From: Cubamyces lactineus
Taxonomy: Eukaryota > Basidiomycota > Agaricomycetes > Polyporales > Polyporaceae
DNA: 64,000 nucleotides
Direction: 5' to 3'
Assembly: GCA_022376465.1 (NCBI GenBank)
Contig: JACDTU010000013.1
Span: forward strand, 182,501-246,500
Under the pieces are notes generated by a model. The model ran no database searches, had not been told where the DNA came from, and saw only the letters and a list, made by a program, of their open reading frames with translations. Position numbers and translations under genes: made by a program. Numbering within the stretch: the first letter of the stretch is position 1; each line of letters opens with the position of its first letter. This document shows positions 30,784 to 41,860 of this stretch, piece by piece.

Positions 30784-33700
30784 GCAGGCAAGCAGACTCG
30801 ACGCCTGATTTGCCCAAGGAACTGCATGTAACTATTGTAACCAATACAGAGCGGAGACGCAGTGCTCTGCTGATACCCGGTTACATGCAGGTTCAAGACA
30901 AAGCCGTCGAAATCAAGGGACTCCTCGACACTGGTGCGGACGCAGTAATCGTCAATAAAAAGATTGTGGACAAGTACAATCTTCCGACAGTCAGACTACC
31001 AAAGACTCTGACTTTCCGGAACGCGGACGATAGCGTTAATAGTATGGGGACCATTACCCATCGGGTGGAAGGGACATTTAATCTCCATGGGAAGAAGCTT
31101 CCAACAAATTGGTATGTGGCCGACATTGGGCGGGACGATGTCCTATTCGGCATGCCATGGATACGCAAGTACAATCCTAATATCGACTGGGAAAGTGGTC
31201 GCATTACTTTCAAGTCGGATATTATCAAGAAGCAGCAGCAGATCTATAAATACCAATGCGAGCACGACCCACCCGAAGGGATGCTGTGGAACTTCCCAGT
31301 AAAACCTCTAAATCAAGACCTGGTCATATCGTTCGTACGTGCTATACCGGACGAGGACGATGCAGACCCCGACTCCGAAAGGCTTACATTTAATCCTTCG
31401 AGGGCCATTGAGCTATGGTACCGCAAGAAGAAAATCCGAAAGATTAATAAGTCTACGGAGATCGCTATAGCAGCGAAGAAAGACCAGAAGGAGAAGACCC
31501 TAGACGAAATCCTACCTGATTTTGTAAAGGACTATCGACAGGTCTTTGAGAAAAAGGCAGCAAGTAGATTTCCGCCCTCGAGACCATGGGACCATGCGAT
31601 CGAATTCAAGAAGGACTTCGACCATCATACCAAGGGGTCTTGGAGGAAAATCTACCCTCTGACCTATACGGAACGTATAGAACTCGACAAATTCATAGCG
31701 GAGAACCTCGAGAAGGGCTACATTCGAAAATCCAAGTCTCCACTAGCCTCGCCATTTTTCTTTGTCACCAAAAAGGATGGGAGTCTTCGACCTGTTCAAG
31801 ACTACAGGGCTCTTAACGAGGGGACTATCAAAAACGCATATCCCTTGCCGCTCATTAGCGACATCATTGACCGGCTGAAGGGGGCCACAATATTCACCAA
31901 ACTCGACGTGCGAGCAGGGTACAATAATGTTCGCATCAAGGAGGGCGATGAGTGGAAAGCTGCGTTTATAACACCCAGCGGATTGTTCGAACCGACAGTC
32001 ATGTTTTTTGGTCTGTGCAATGCACCGGCCACATTCCAGAACATGATGAACGACCTCTTCCGAGACATGCTCCAGGAAGGATGGATGGTCATTTACATGG
32101 ACGACATCCTGATATTCTCAGACAATGTCGAGGATCACCATGAGCGGACGCGAAGAGCTTTACAGCGACTTCAAGACAGTGATCTATTCCTTAAGGCGGA
32201 AAAATGCGAATTCGACAGACAAGAAGTCGAATTCCTAGGATCAATAATCCGGCCAGGAGTAGTCGCTATGGATCCAGTAAAGCTCAAGGCAATTATCGAG
32301 TGGGAACCACCGAAAACAGTCAAGCAGGTTCAGGCATTCCTGGGGTTCGGTAATTTCTACCGACGGTTCATTCGGGATTATTCAAAGATAGTCCGACCCC
32401 TCACGGAATTAACCAAGAAGGACCAGCCTTTTCTGTGGACCCCTGATTGTCAGAAAGCATTCGACACACTCAAGAAGCGGTTTACTGAAGAACCGATCCT
32501 GCAAATCCCGGATCCGGAGAAACCGTTTCAAATTGAGTGCGATGCTTCCAAGGTCGCAACAGGTGCTGTACTACGACAGCAAGGAGAGGACGGACTATGG
32601 CATCCTTGTGCCTATTTGTCCAAGTCCTTTACTCCTGCAGAACGGAACTATCAGATTTATGATAGGGAATTGCTGGCCATTGTTCGAGCCCTCGAAGCAT
32701 GGCGGCATTTTTTGCAGGGTTCCCCACACCCTACAGAAATTCTATCAGATCACAAAAATCTGACCTACTTCCGTACGGCGCAGAAGTTAAATCGCAGACA
32801 AGCACGATGGCATTTATTCCTCTCGGAGTTCAACATCGTAATCAAGCACCAACCCGGAAAATCCCTCACTCAAGCAGACGCCCTTTCTCGGAGATCAGGG
32901 CATGACGGGGGGGAAAATGACAACAAGGACGTCGTATTACTAGGACCAGAACTTTTTGCCAAAGCTGTCAACGTTGAGCTACAAGAGCGCATCCGCGATA
33001 GCAAGCTACGGGACAGCTCGGTAGTAGAGTACATTACCCTAAAAGGAAAGGCTACCAAACGCCCAGAGTTCGGCAAACCAGAAGATTGGTCCGACGACGA
33101 CGGAATACTCCTGTACAAGAACAGGGTATATGTGCCACCAGATAATCAATTGTATCGTGATATAGTCAAGATGCATCACGACGCACCGATTATGGGACAC
33201 CCAGGAGTCCAGAAAACCTATGATCTGGTTAAACGGGAATATATGTGGCCAGGCATGCGGAAATTCATTGCGCAATATGTCAAAGGTTGCGCCGCTTGCC
33301 AAACAAGCAAGGTCAATACGCATCCCATTAAACCAGGCTTAATTCCCATTCAACACAGTGGGGACACTAGGCCTTTCCGGACAATTACCATGGATTATAT
33401 CACGGATCTACCAGAGTCGGATGGATTCAATGCCATCCAAGTGGTAGTCGATCATGATGTATCAAAGGCAGCGGTATTTTCCCCTTGCACCAAGAATATT
33501 ACGGCGGAAGGAGCCATGGATATTCTGCAAAGGGACGTATATCGCAGATTCGGACTACCTGCGAAGGTCATCTCGGATCGAGGACCGCAATTCATATCCA
33601 AGGCATTCAAAGAACTACACAACAGCCTTGGAATTGAAACGGCACTCAGCACGGCCTACCATCCGCAGACAGATGGGGAAACGGAACGAGTCAATCAAGA

Positions 33701-34433
33701 ACTCGACTTAGCACTTCGGCTCTACTGTGCTAATAATCCGGAGAACTGGGCCAAATTGCTGCCTCAATTCGAATTCGCGCACAATCAGCGGACACACTCT
33801 GTCACGGGAAAATCCCCGTTTGAGCTCCTCTACGGGTTTCAGCCAGAGGCCGCTGGGACAGTCCGAACCACCCCAAAACATCCAAGTACGGAGCAGAGGC
33901 TTCAAAGTCTTCAGGAAGCCAGGGAGAATACAATAGCTGCGCACGCGCAGGCCGCCGCAGCCATGTCAAAAAGGCTCCCCGCTGCTCAAGTTCCGCTGAA
34001 GCTTGGAGACAAGGTTCTTCTCGATACAAAGAACCTCAGGCTTCCATATGTCTCTAGGAAGTTGATTCCAAAACGGGTGGGACCGTTCGCGATCGTCAAG
34101 GTCTTGGGACCGGTTACATTCAAATTAAAACTCCCGGAGAAATGGAAGATACACCCCGTTTTCCACGCAGCGCTACTTACTCCGTACCACACAACTAAGG
34201 AGCACGGACCAGACTACGTCCGACCTCCACCGATTCCCACTCCAGAATCAACAGAAGGAGAAGAATGGGAGATAGAAGCAATCCTAAGCCACCGTACCCG
34301 AGGTACCCGAAAACAGTACCTAGTGGCTTGGAAGGGCTGGCCTGCGTCGGAGAATTCTTGGGAACCAGAAAAACATCTCAAGAATGCGCAGTCGATCTTG
34401 CGCAACTATAAGAAGAGGCACAAGTTGTCGTGA
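30781..34433 (+). CDS. pol: Pol, element 2: protease-RT-RNase H-integrase-chromodomain
   Basis: The -1 frame is open from about 30744 and has no early ATG, consistent with Gag-Pol frameshifting. Domains (residues from 30810): aspartic protease LLDTGADAVIVNK near 36; reverse transcriptase with FTKLDVRAGYNNV and YMDD near 427; RNase H ECDASKVATGAVL near 574 with DHKNL; integrase HHCC finger near 787-827 (HHDAPIMGHPG through CAACQ); D,D,E core residues in TMDYITDL near 860, ISDRGPQF near 921 and DGETERVNQEL near 955; C-terminal chromodomain near 1151-1205 (YLVAWKGWPASENSWEP). All catalytic residues are present. The stop overlaps the frame of the next ORF. Confidence 0.95.
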
Positions 34434-34510
34434 AAGACTCAACCCACTGCCCACTCGAACATTTCCTCGAATATTCTCAGATTTTCCAAACAATTTTTCA
34501 TACTCTCACA

Positions 34511-35803
34511 ATGGTTCACACTCAAACTCGTCTTACTGGTCGTCGTTTCTCTGAGGCTACTCGTCGCAACATTCCCCGTCCTCCCAACTTCATTCGGGAA
34601 CGACGGACGGTGTTCTACAACCATCTCCCCCGACACACTGTCTCGTGCAACGACGAAGGCACTCTCGCTGATCGTATTGGTTGGGTCATTGTGCACCCCG
34701 ACCTCTACAGCCATGTCGAGGCCCGGATTGCCCATCTCCCTGAGGTCAAAGACCTCATCGACGTCTATCGCGCCCTCGCTAGGGCCGCTCCCTCGTACTC
34801 GGTTCTCGTCCGATACAACAAGAAGACGTCGGCGCCCAGATCGGAGAAGAAGAAAGTGGATCAAGTTGCGAGCGAGGCTTACCACGCTGTAATCCAAGGA
34901 GCAGAGAAGGTGCTATCTATGCTCGCTAACCCCCAGGTCGCGGGGGCCCTCTCGGACTTAATGCCCCTGCGCAATCAACACGGCACACATAGCTGGGGGC
35001 ATGTCTTTTGGCCGCAGCGTCTTGACGACTACCCTCAGCCTATTGAGGTTGACTCCTCAGATGAGGAAGAGGACGAAGACGAGGTACGCTCCGATAGCGG
35101 ATGGTCTATTCCCTCGACTGACCCCTGGAAGATTTCCACTCCTGACCCCGAGGAGGAAGCTATCAAATGGGGTCTGACAGTTGAAGGGTCGACTCCAACC
35201 CTATCTTCCTCGAGCTCCGACTCTTCTTATGAGGAAGTCGAGTCTTTCGACCCCTTACCTGGGCTTGAACACCTCGAGCTTAGCACGATCGACGAACTCT
35301 CTGAAGATGAGTTCCACGAGGCCCTGAAAGTCGCAGTAAGGGCCCCTTCCCCGCCTCCTCCTCCCCCGACTGCAATCACCAAACACGTCGAGGAACCCCA
35401 TGGACGGTGCGGTTTCTTTCGAGGAACCGGAGAAGATCGTTTCGGTTACATCAACTCTCGAGGCGACATCTTCATGGTCCCTAACAGTTCTTTCGGTATC
35501 TCTGACGTTCGGATCATGGTCGCATACCATCTCCGATGGCCTGAAGCTTCGGTCAGGACCACCCAAGCCGCCTCCCTACTCATCGACGACGTCATCGCCA
35601 GGCGTGGAAATTACCCCGCCTTCAAGGTCGACGCTGAACGCATCGCGACTACGTATCGCGAGGCTTTAGGCATGTCAGCGGCGGAGACTGCTCAATGGGA
35701 CTGCATTCGAGCAGTAGGTAGCGACGCAGATCTCGTCGAGATCTCCTTGGACGTCTTCCGTCCGGAGGTCGTCGAGAGAACTAACGCTATCGTTCACCTC
35801 TAA
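34511..35803 (+). CDS. ORF4 of element 2: extra protein between pol and 3' LTR (430 aa)
   Basis: The frame is open from 34430 (overlapping the pol stop) and the first ATG is at 34511. The product begins MVHTQTRLTGRRFSEATRRN. It has a helical region at about residues 55-130, acidic Asp/Glu/Ser tracts at about 190-260, a P8 run, and a compact C-terminal region (GRCGFFRGTGEDRFGYIN to the end). I recognise no domain, no signal peptide and no membrane segment, so it is not an obvious envelope protein. Base usage is pyrimidine-rich and differs from the purine-rich gag-pol, which suggests separate ancestry. Expression could be from a spliced or subgenomic RNA. It lies intact in a young element, so it is likely functional. 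Confidence 0.7.
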   Translation: MVHTQTRLTGRRFSEATRRNIPRPPNFIRERRTVFYNHLPRHTVSCNDEGTLADRIGWVIVHPDLYSHVEARIAHLPEVKDLIDVYRALARAAPSYSVLVRYNKKTSAPRSEKKKVDQVASEAYHAVIQGAEKVLSMLANPQVAGALSDLMPLRNQHGTHSWGHVFWPQRLDDYPQPIEVDSSDEEEDEDEVRSDSGWSIPSTDPWKISTPDPEEEAIKWGLTVEGSTPTLSSSSSDSSYEEVESFDPLPGLEHLELSTIDELSEDEFHEALKVAVRAPSPPPPPPTAITKHVEEPHGRCGFFRGTGEDRFGYINSRGDIFMVPNSSFGISDVRIMVAYHLRWPEASVRTTQAASLLIDDVIARRGNYPAFKVDAERIATTYREALGMSAAETAQWDCIRAVGSDADLVEISLDVFRPEVVERTNAIVHL

Positions 35804-35822
35804 GGTCGAGGACGACCTTCAG

Positions 35823-35837
35823 CGGAGGGGGAGCTGA
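35823..35837 (+). other. Polypurine tract, element 2
   Basis: CGGAGGGGGAGCTGA abuts the 3' LTR start. Confidence 0.7.
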
Positions 35838-36377
35838 TGTTATGAATGTACGATAGGTATTGCGTCGTCTCAACGAACTAGTGACATTTCTTAGTACTTA
35901 CTCTGTACGATACGAGTATGGCGAGCTCTGGGATTCTAGCTACGACTGTATATGGCGGATTCTATGGAACAGTCTTGTGTTGTCTAGGACTTTCTATGCA
36001 CAGTCACTTCTGCACAGTGCACAGTCGTTATGCACAGTGCACAGGCGCTTCTGCGCAGCGCACAGCAGCACTGCCACAGTGTTACTAGGTTCGACTAGCG
36101 CTGACTACTACATACCAGAAAGTCCTTGTATACGCTAGAACATTCCGTCTACAGGCTGATGTACATGTATATAAGAGGCGACGCCATAGAGCGACCCTCA
36201 GCTTTCAGTCTCTTCGCGAAATACGACTTTGGTTGCTCGTTAACTCGCTTTCAACTGCAAATACTACTACGCGCTTATCTTCGACAAGCTAGGGCTAGTA
36301 GCTGAATAGATACAAGCTCTCTATTCATTGACGTCTTAAGGCTTGATAGTTTAAGAGTCACGCTCGAAAGCGTAACA
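35838..36377 (+). repeat. 3' LTR of element 2
   Basis: Identical to the 5' LTR by visual comparison. Confidence 0.95.
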
Positions 36378-37520
36378 ATCGCTACTAATCATCACTAGTT
36401 ATAAATACATCTTGACGGAAGCTATCTGGTACACCGCAGGGATGCATGCCTTCTGTACGACGTACGAAGAAAGTAATTTTGCAGTTCAAAATGTGTGCAT
36501 ATCAACAATGGTGTGCGGCCTGCACGCACTTAGAGAGCTGCGCATGCGCGCATCTCATATAAGCGCCCATCACGTGCCTAGTCGGATAAATCCGTACCTC
36601 ACAGATGCGCTTACGTGGCCTGCGTAACTTGTCCATTAACCACCACCAGTGCACCCCTAGCTGACGTCCTGGGCTCACTTTCTACCATTACCACCTTCCT
36701 GTCCAACGCTTCGCTTCAATACATACTGCTCACCTTCAAATACCCAGCTGGTATATAGTCCTCAAGGTACGTACACTGGGGCAAGCATCATCAGGTGCGT
36801 TTCCGACATATGCAACTGCTGCTCACCTATGACTTCGGTAAGCTGCCTTTCATCATGACGTTCTCTCTCCTTTCTTCCCTCTCCTTTTCTCTCCATCCCT
36901 CTCCTTTCCCTGTTCTTCCCTCCTTCTGTCCGACTGTGTCCTTGCATTAGACTGATGCTCGACTTACTCCACCCAGCAGCTACTCATCGATTACGCCCAG
37001 CTATGCGTGCATATGTGGCCCTTGTACGTCAAGGCCGGGTTTCACTCCGCAAGCTCTTGTAGTACTGTATATTGTAATGGTGTATTGTACTGTACTGGTA
37101 GAATATATGAGTGCTTTATGTGCAACAATGGTGTGATAGGCCTGCGAGGAAAGACTGAAGACTACGTTGCTAATGACATCTTTTCGAAGGAAGATTTGCC
37201 GCTAATTAGCAAGGGACTCAAGTATTTAGCGATAACCAGCTAATCCGGAAAATGAGCGAACATTATCGCCCATTATTGCTCATTTGCTCGGGGGAATTTT
37301 CCTGATGCGCTCGAGTCCCTCTGATCATTGCGGACCTCACAATTATCATTATCACATGGAAGACACAATACAAGACCTACAGGTTTGGGAGCAAACTATC
37401 AACACCCTCAGGTCTTACCATGGTACTCCTACGGGATGGTAAGAGACGTATTACTGCCACATTTCAACGATAACTAACTCGAGTATCCCTCAGGCACAAT
37501 TTACTTTGTGTGAGTCGGGA

Positions 37521-38637
37521 TTTCAAAAGCACTTGTCCGCGAATTAGAGGATCCAATTCCGCGCATCACGAAAAGTACATATGTTGGTACTTATTTGAAT
37601 ATTGTGCACACATCGTATTTCTCCTGCCCTCGTTCTCGGCCACAGGGTCCTTGAAAAGCCCTTGTATCACCTGTGGAAGAGCTAAGATCTCTCGGAAGCG
37701 ATTCGACGCTTATCGTTAGATCCTCGACAATGTGTCCTCCAACAACTGAGTCGACGATGTGGCTAGCATCCACCGGCAATCATGCCACGGGCGGAACCAT
37801 TGCGTTCCAAAATGGAAGGCATCGCACTCGATTGTCGGCATCCTGGCGCATGGCTCCATCATCCACACAGAACGTTCCGCGCAACCCGCCTTGACTTGCC
37901 TAAATGGAGTCAGACAGGCGGGACCCATACGGACCTACATCACAACCGGGACGTGCCAATAGTGCGCGCTGCACAATGTATATCATCAGCCACATCTAAG
38001 TTTATGCCGCCAACGACATGCCGGACGTCTTGTACAGGAAGGTGACGTCTGCGACCGACGTTCAGCGTACGACATTGAACTTTCGCGGCTACCCGACGGC
38101 TAGCACACCATCCTGCCAGGTCACCGCATGTGTCAGACGAAGCTTGAGGAGGTCACAGTTCAGGAGCGTGTTGGTCCATAAGATGTACAAGTCTCGATTG
38201 AAGGTATCGTACCCGAATACATGTGCTAGACGGCAAGAGATAGAGAGAAGGATACGGAAGCTAGGGAAGATGATGATGCTGTACAATCCCAATCGTATGC
38301 AAGGTGAATGTGTACTGGAGGAGGCGATCACGTACATACATATATACACACACCAGAGGCATGTCGAGCCGGGGGCGATTATACACGTTCTTCGTACAGT
38401 ACTTAACGACCATCTACTGCATATGAGTAGTCAGACTGTACCATGTAACAAGAGAAGGGGGGGAACGGATACCGGGGAAGACGGGACTCAGAGAATGAAC
38501 AGATAACAAGACGAGGACGCGAGGACGCATCGACACTGGGAACTTACACCCAAGAACGCGCACGCAAAAAACCTGGCCTCTCAAAGGCACATGTACAGTC
38601 ACTTAGACTTGACTCAGTCCCGACATGGCTGACCCGC
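37521..38637. other. No clear gene; 3' debris of the seven-TM gene
   Basis: Open frames at 37510-37894 and 38018-38506 are short and lack recognisable domains. The left part may contain the last exons of the seven-TM pseudogene. The right end is the 3' flank of the amidase pseudogene. Confidence 0.35.
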
Positions 38638-39786
38638 TCACTTGCGCTGCGCCTTCCAGCTGAGCGGTCCAAAGTCGCGGGGGCCGAGAGCACTGTCAAC
38701 GACGTGCATCATCTCCACGACCTTCTCGTCCTCCCAGCGGCGGCCGACGACCTGCACGCCCACCGGGAGGCCAGCCATCTTCTCCGCATTATAGAATCCG
38801 CCGCCACTGGCACTAGAGCTGGAGCTCCCATTCTTGCTTGCCTTACCGCCGTCGCTGGGGCGCAACGGGTTCAAATTGCCGTAGAGGAGCCGCTCGACGA
38901 GGGGGGAGCCGTGCCCACGCCCGACGCGGGCGTCCGTCCACTCGGCGGTGAGCGCATCCTCTGTGGGGCCCACGCGTGTGACGGGGACAGTGCCGACCGG
39001 GGATTCGACGACGTTGTACAAGAGGTCAATGCAGGCGAGGCCAGAGAGGTATTGCACGGAGCTGCCGGCGGGTGAAGCAGGAACAGGGACAGGTGACGTG
39101 GGCACGAAATCGTTCATACCACCGGCGGATAAGAGGAAGAAGATCGATTAGCTTGTGATATATGCATGTCCCGCCCGCACCATATTGCGAGAGGACGAAC
39201 GCGCGAGGAATAAAGGAAATGGCTCTCACCCGTGAGGAAGACCTGGCAGCGCCAGGGCAGGCGCGAGGATCCCGTCGAACTGGTACTTGTCCCAAACCTA
39301 GATGCGCACCGATGACCGCATGCGAGCGGCATAGTGGCATCGTGGTTGCAGCGCACGAAGCGCGTGATTTCGCCATTGAATATAGAACGAAAGGTTTGAA
39401 GACGACACAGGGCCAGGGCCAGGGGAAGGGGTAGAGGGCGAGAGGAGGAGGTTATGTGACGGCGCGGAAGGAGTATCGGCGGTCGACCCGTCGAGATGAT
39501 GGACGGAGCGGAAGGAGAGATCGTCAGTGTCGGAGTAATGACAGGTACACGCAGTAGAAGGAATATGATAACCGCGCGTGCAGCAGCCCCCGAAAAAACG
39601 GACTCCCAGTCCTGGGATCAACATGACTATGCGAGGCAGCGATGACGCTCCAGGAGCGTGGCCCCCAACGGGCAGGCCGACGGCAGACGCAGAGACAAAT
39701 GGACAGCAGGAATGGACAACACGCGGACTTGCACGCACCTCGCGATAGAACATGCGCACGAACTCGTCGCGCTGGCGCACCCACTA

Positions 39787-41860
39787 GTGGTCACCACTCA
39801 TTGTTAACAATAGCCCACCTAGGTAGCAAAACCATTGTGGAAGACGTGGCCACATCAAGTACAATGATAAAATGCCCACAAGGTTTGATAATGAAGAATC
39901 ACTGAATTGTAATTGGACGTGGGCTCTTTGTCAATACAATATGAACAATGGTGGGGGTATTGTACATGGTTCTGAATTACAATTGGCCCACGTTGGGATG
40001 ATAATAACTCGATTGTCGATGTTCGTAGGGGTATTGTACATTGTCGTAGGGGGATTGTATATCGTCGTGGGGGTATTGTACATCGTCGTACAGACATTGT
40101 ACATCGTCCTGAATGACAATTGGCCCACGTAGGGATGATAATAACTGGATTGTCGATGTTCGTGGGGATATTGTACATCGTCGTAGGGGCATTGTACATT
40201 GTCGTGGGGGTATTGTACATTGTCATAGGGACATTGTACATCATTGTGGGGGTATTGTACATTGTCGTACAGGCATATTCAACACCTTCCTGCCACTCCT
40301 TCTCTAGGGCCACATTGGGGCACCCTGTTGGGCTAAATCTATATATAACATATATGTATTTGCTTTAACACATATATCTGTTTATAGCAACACAATTGGG
40401 CAGGGAAAGTAGCCTAAAAATGCGACCCTAGGGTAGGGGCCATCAGGAGGGGACCAGTGCAGGGTGCGTAGCATGGCTCCCTCTGGGTCAATTTCTATGA
40501 ACAATATATCATTGGAAAGGTGCTTGAAAGGGCTTTCCAACGCATATTATTGCATGAGGAATAATGCAGTATTGGTAGAGATATGGACCATCGCATTTTC
40601 GCCCAAAATGGCCATTTTGGTTCCTTGATTGCTTGGCAACCAGGCATTCCCTCATGCTCCCCTTGGTACCGTTGGATTCGCGTTTTTAAGGGCTATCTAA
40701 TGGTAGTAAATACATGGTATTCTGACCACATGCATTGTCACCCTCCTCCTGCCCCTCCCCCACTTTACCACCTCATAGCTCTTGCAGTTCTTTGTCTTTC
40801 TCGGTAATCTCTTTTGATCCTTGTAGTATACATAGAGAACTATGTATTTACCGCTTTTTACACCCTAATATGGCCTACTCCCAATGGAATTCATCTAGGT
40901 GCATTTTCGCACTTTTCAGATTCTTCCCTCCATATCTCTGCACCCAGAGCAGATATTGACTTCGTTTTTTTTTTGCATTTTGTGCCTATAAACCTCTGCT
41001 ATTGGGCTGTGGAAGCTCATCCTTATCGAATGCAGTGATCAGAATTGAGCTCCTTATCAGCTGGGGGAGGCAGATCCTGTTTTGGTTTACATCCAGCGAA
41101 ATATTTTCTAATCAGATGGCACATTCATATTCTACTCGTCTATACCTACCTGGCACAACAGGAATCACAATGTCTGTACGACGATGTACAATGCCCCTAC
41201 AACGATGTACAATATCCCCACGAACATCGACAATCCAGTTATTATCATCCCTACGTGGGCCAATTGTCATTCAGGACGATGTACAATGTCTGTACAACGA
41301 TGTACAATACCCCCACGAACATCGACAATCCAGTTATTATCATCCCTACGTGGGTCAATTGTCATTCAGGACAATGTACAATACCCCCACGACGATGTAC
41401 AATGCCCCTACGACGATATACAATCCCCCTACGACAATGTACAATACCCCTACAAACATCGACAATCGAGTTATTATCATCCCAACGTGGGCATTTTGTA
41501 CATCATGACCATTAATAATGCTCCCACGACGATGTACAATGCCCCCACGAACATCTACAACGCAGCTATTGTCATCCCTACGTGGGCGGATTGTCATTCA
41601 GCACGATGTACAATGCCCCCACGAACATCTACAACGCAGCTATTATCATCCCTACGTGGGCCAATTGTAATTCAGAACCATGTACAATACCCCCACCATT
41701 GTTCATATTGTATTGACAAAGAGCCCACGTCCAATTACAATTCAGTGATTCTTCATTATCAAACCTTGTGGGCATTTTATCATTGTACTTGATGTGGCCA
41801 CGTCTTCCACAATGGTTTTGCTACCTAGGTGGGCTATTGTTAACAATGAGTGGTGACCAC
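39787..41860. mobile_element. Foldback/long-TIR element, copy B
   Basis: Same GTGGTCACC...GGTGACCAC termini and architecture as copy A: arms of tandem repeats in inverted orientation around the 902-bp core (40271-41172). It interrupts amidase exon 12, and the duplicated host sequence CTGGCGCACCCA (12 bp exact; 39772-39783, 41863-41874) restores the reading frame when one copy is removed. Three bases (CTA) on the left and two (GA) on the right lie between the duplication and the common termini. Repeat number in the arms differs from copy A. Confidence 0.88.
40271..41172. repeat. Foldback family core, copy B
   Basis: Same length as 8716-9617, with no difference found by eye and identical translations in all frames. 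The near identity while the arms differ shows recent mobility or gene conversion. Confidence 0.85.

Larger units (their letters stand above)
27471..36377 (+). mobile_element. Ty3/gypsy LTR retrotransposon, element 2 (family 2), apparently complete
   Basis: Two 540-bp LTRs (27471-28010, 35838-36377) show no difference by eye and are flanked by the 5-bp duplication ATCGC (27466-27470, 36378-36382). Order: self-priming PBS, AUG-free ORF1, gag, pol with integrase and chromodomain, an extra sense ORF, polypurine tract. All frames are uninterrupted. Identical LTRs, perfect duplication and intact genes indicate a very recent insertion, possibly an active element. It inserted into an older TIR element. 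Confidence 0.95.
27401..37308. mobile_element. Approximately 1-kb TIR DNA element carrying element 2
   Basis: Nineteen-bp perfect TIRs GCATCAGGAAAATTCCCCC (27401-27419, inverted at 37290-37308) are flanked by GCTC (27397-27400, 37309-37312). Excising it with one GCTC restores the seven-TM frame. Excluding element 2 and its duplication the element is about 996 bp. The interior (36383-37289) has no long open frame and contains a subterminal palindromic AAATGAGCG motif near each end. It is non-autonomous. Confidence 0.7.
26705..37520 (+). pseudogene. Seven-TM membrane protein gene (DUF6533-like), split by three nested insertions
   Basis: Fragments read continuously once insertions are skipped. 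26727-26755 encodes LRAYALQRW. After the inverted-repeat element at 26756-27084 the reading resumes with VVLILIMSLVLPIVS, a membrane segment, then an intron at 27134. Further fragments run to 27400. After the TIR element 27401-37308 the frame resumes with ARVPLIIADLTIIIITW, and RFGSKLSTPSGLTMVLLRDG joins TIYFV through an intron at 37439-37495. Basidiomycete DUF6533-type proteins characteristically have an RVYALW-like motif and a LLRDGTIYF-like motif late in the protein. Upstream exons are not visible, and one internal junction gives a stop. The gene is dead. Confidence 0.55.

Noticed and set aside
34511..35803. Envelope gene in element 2
   Set aside because: No signal peptide, membrane segment or cleavage-like motif; position alone is not enough.
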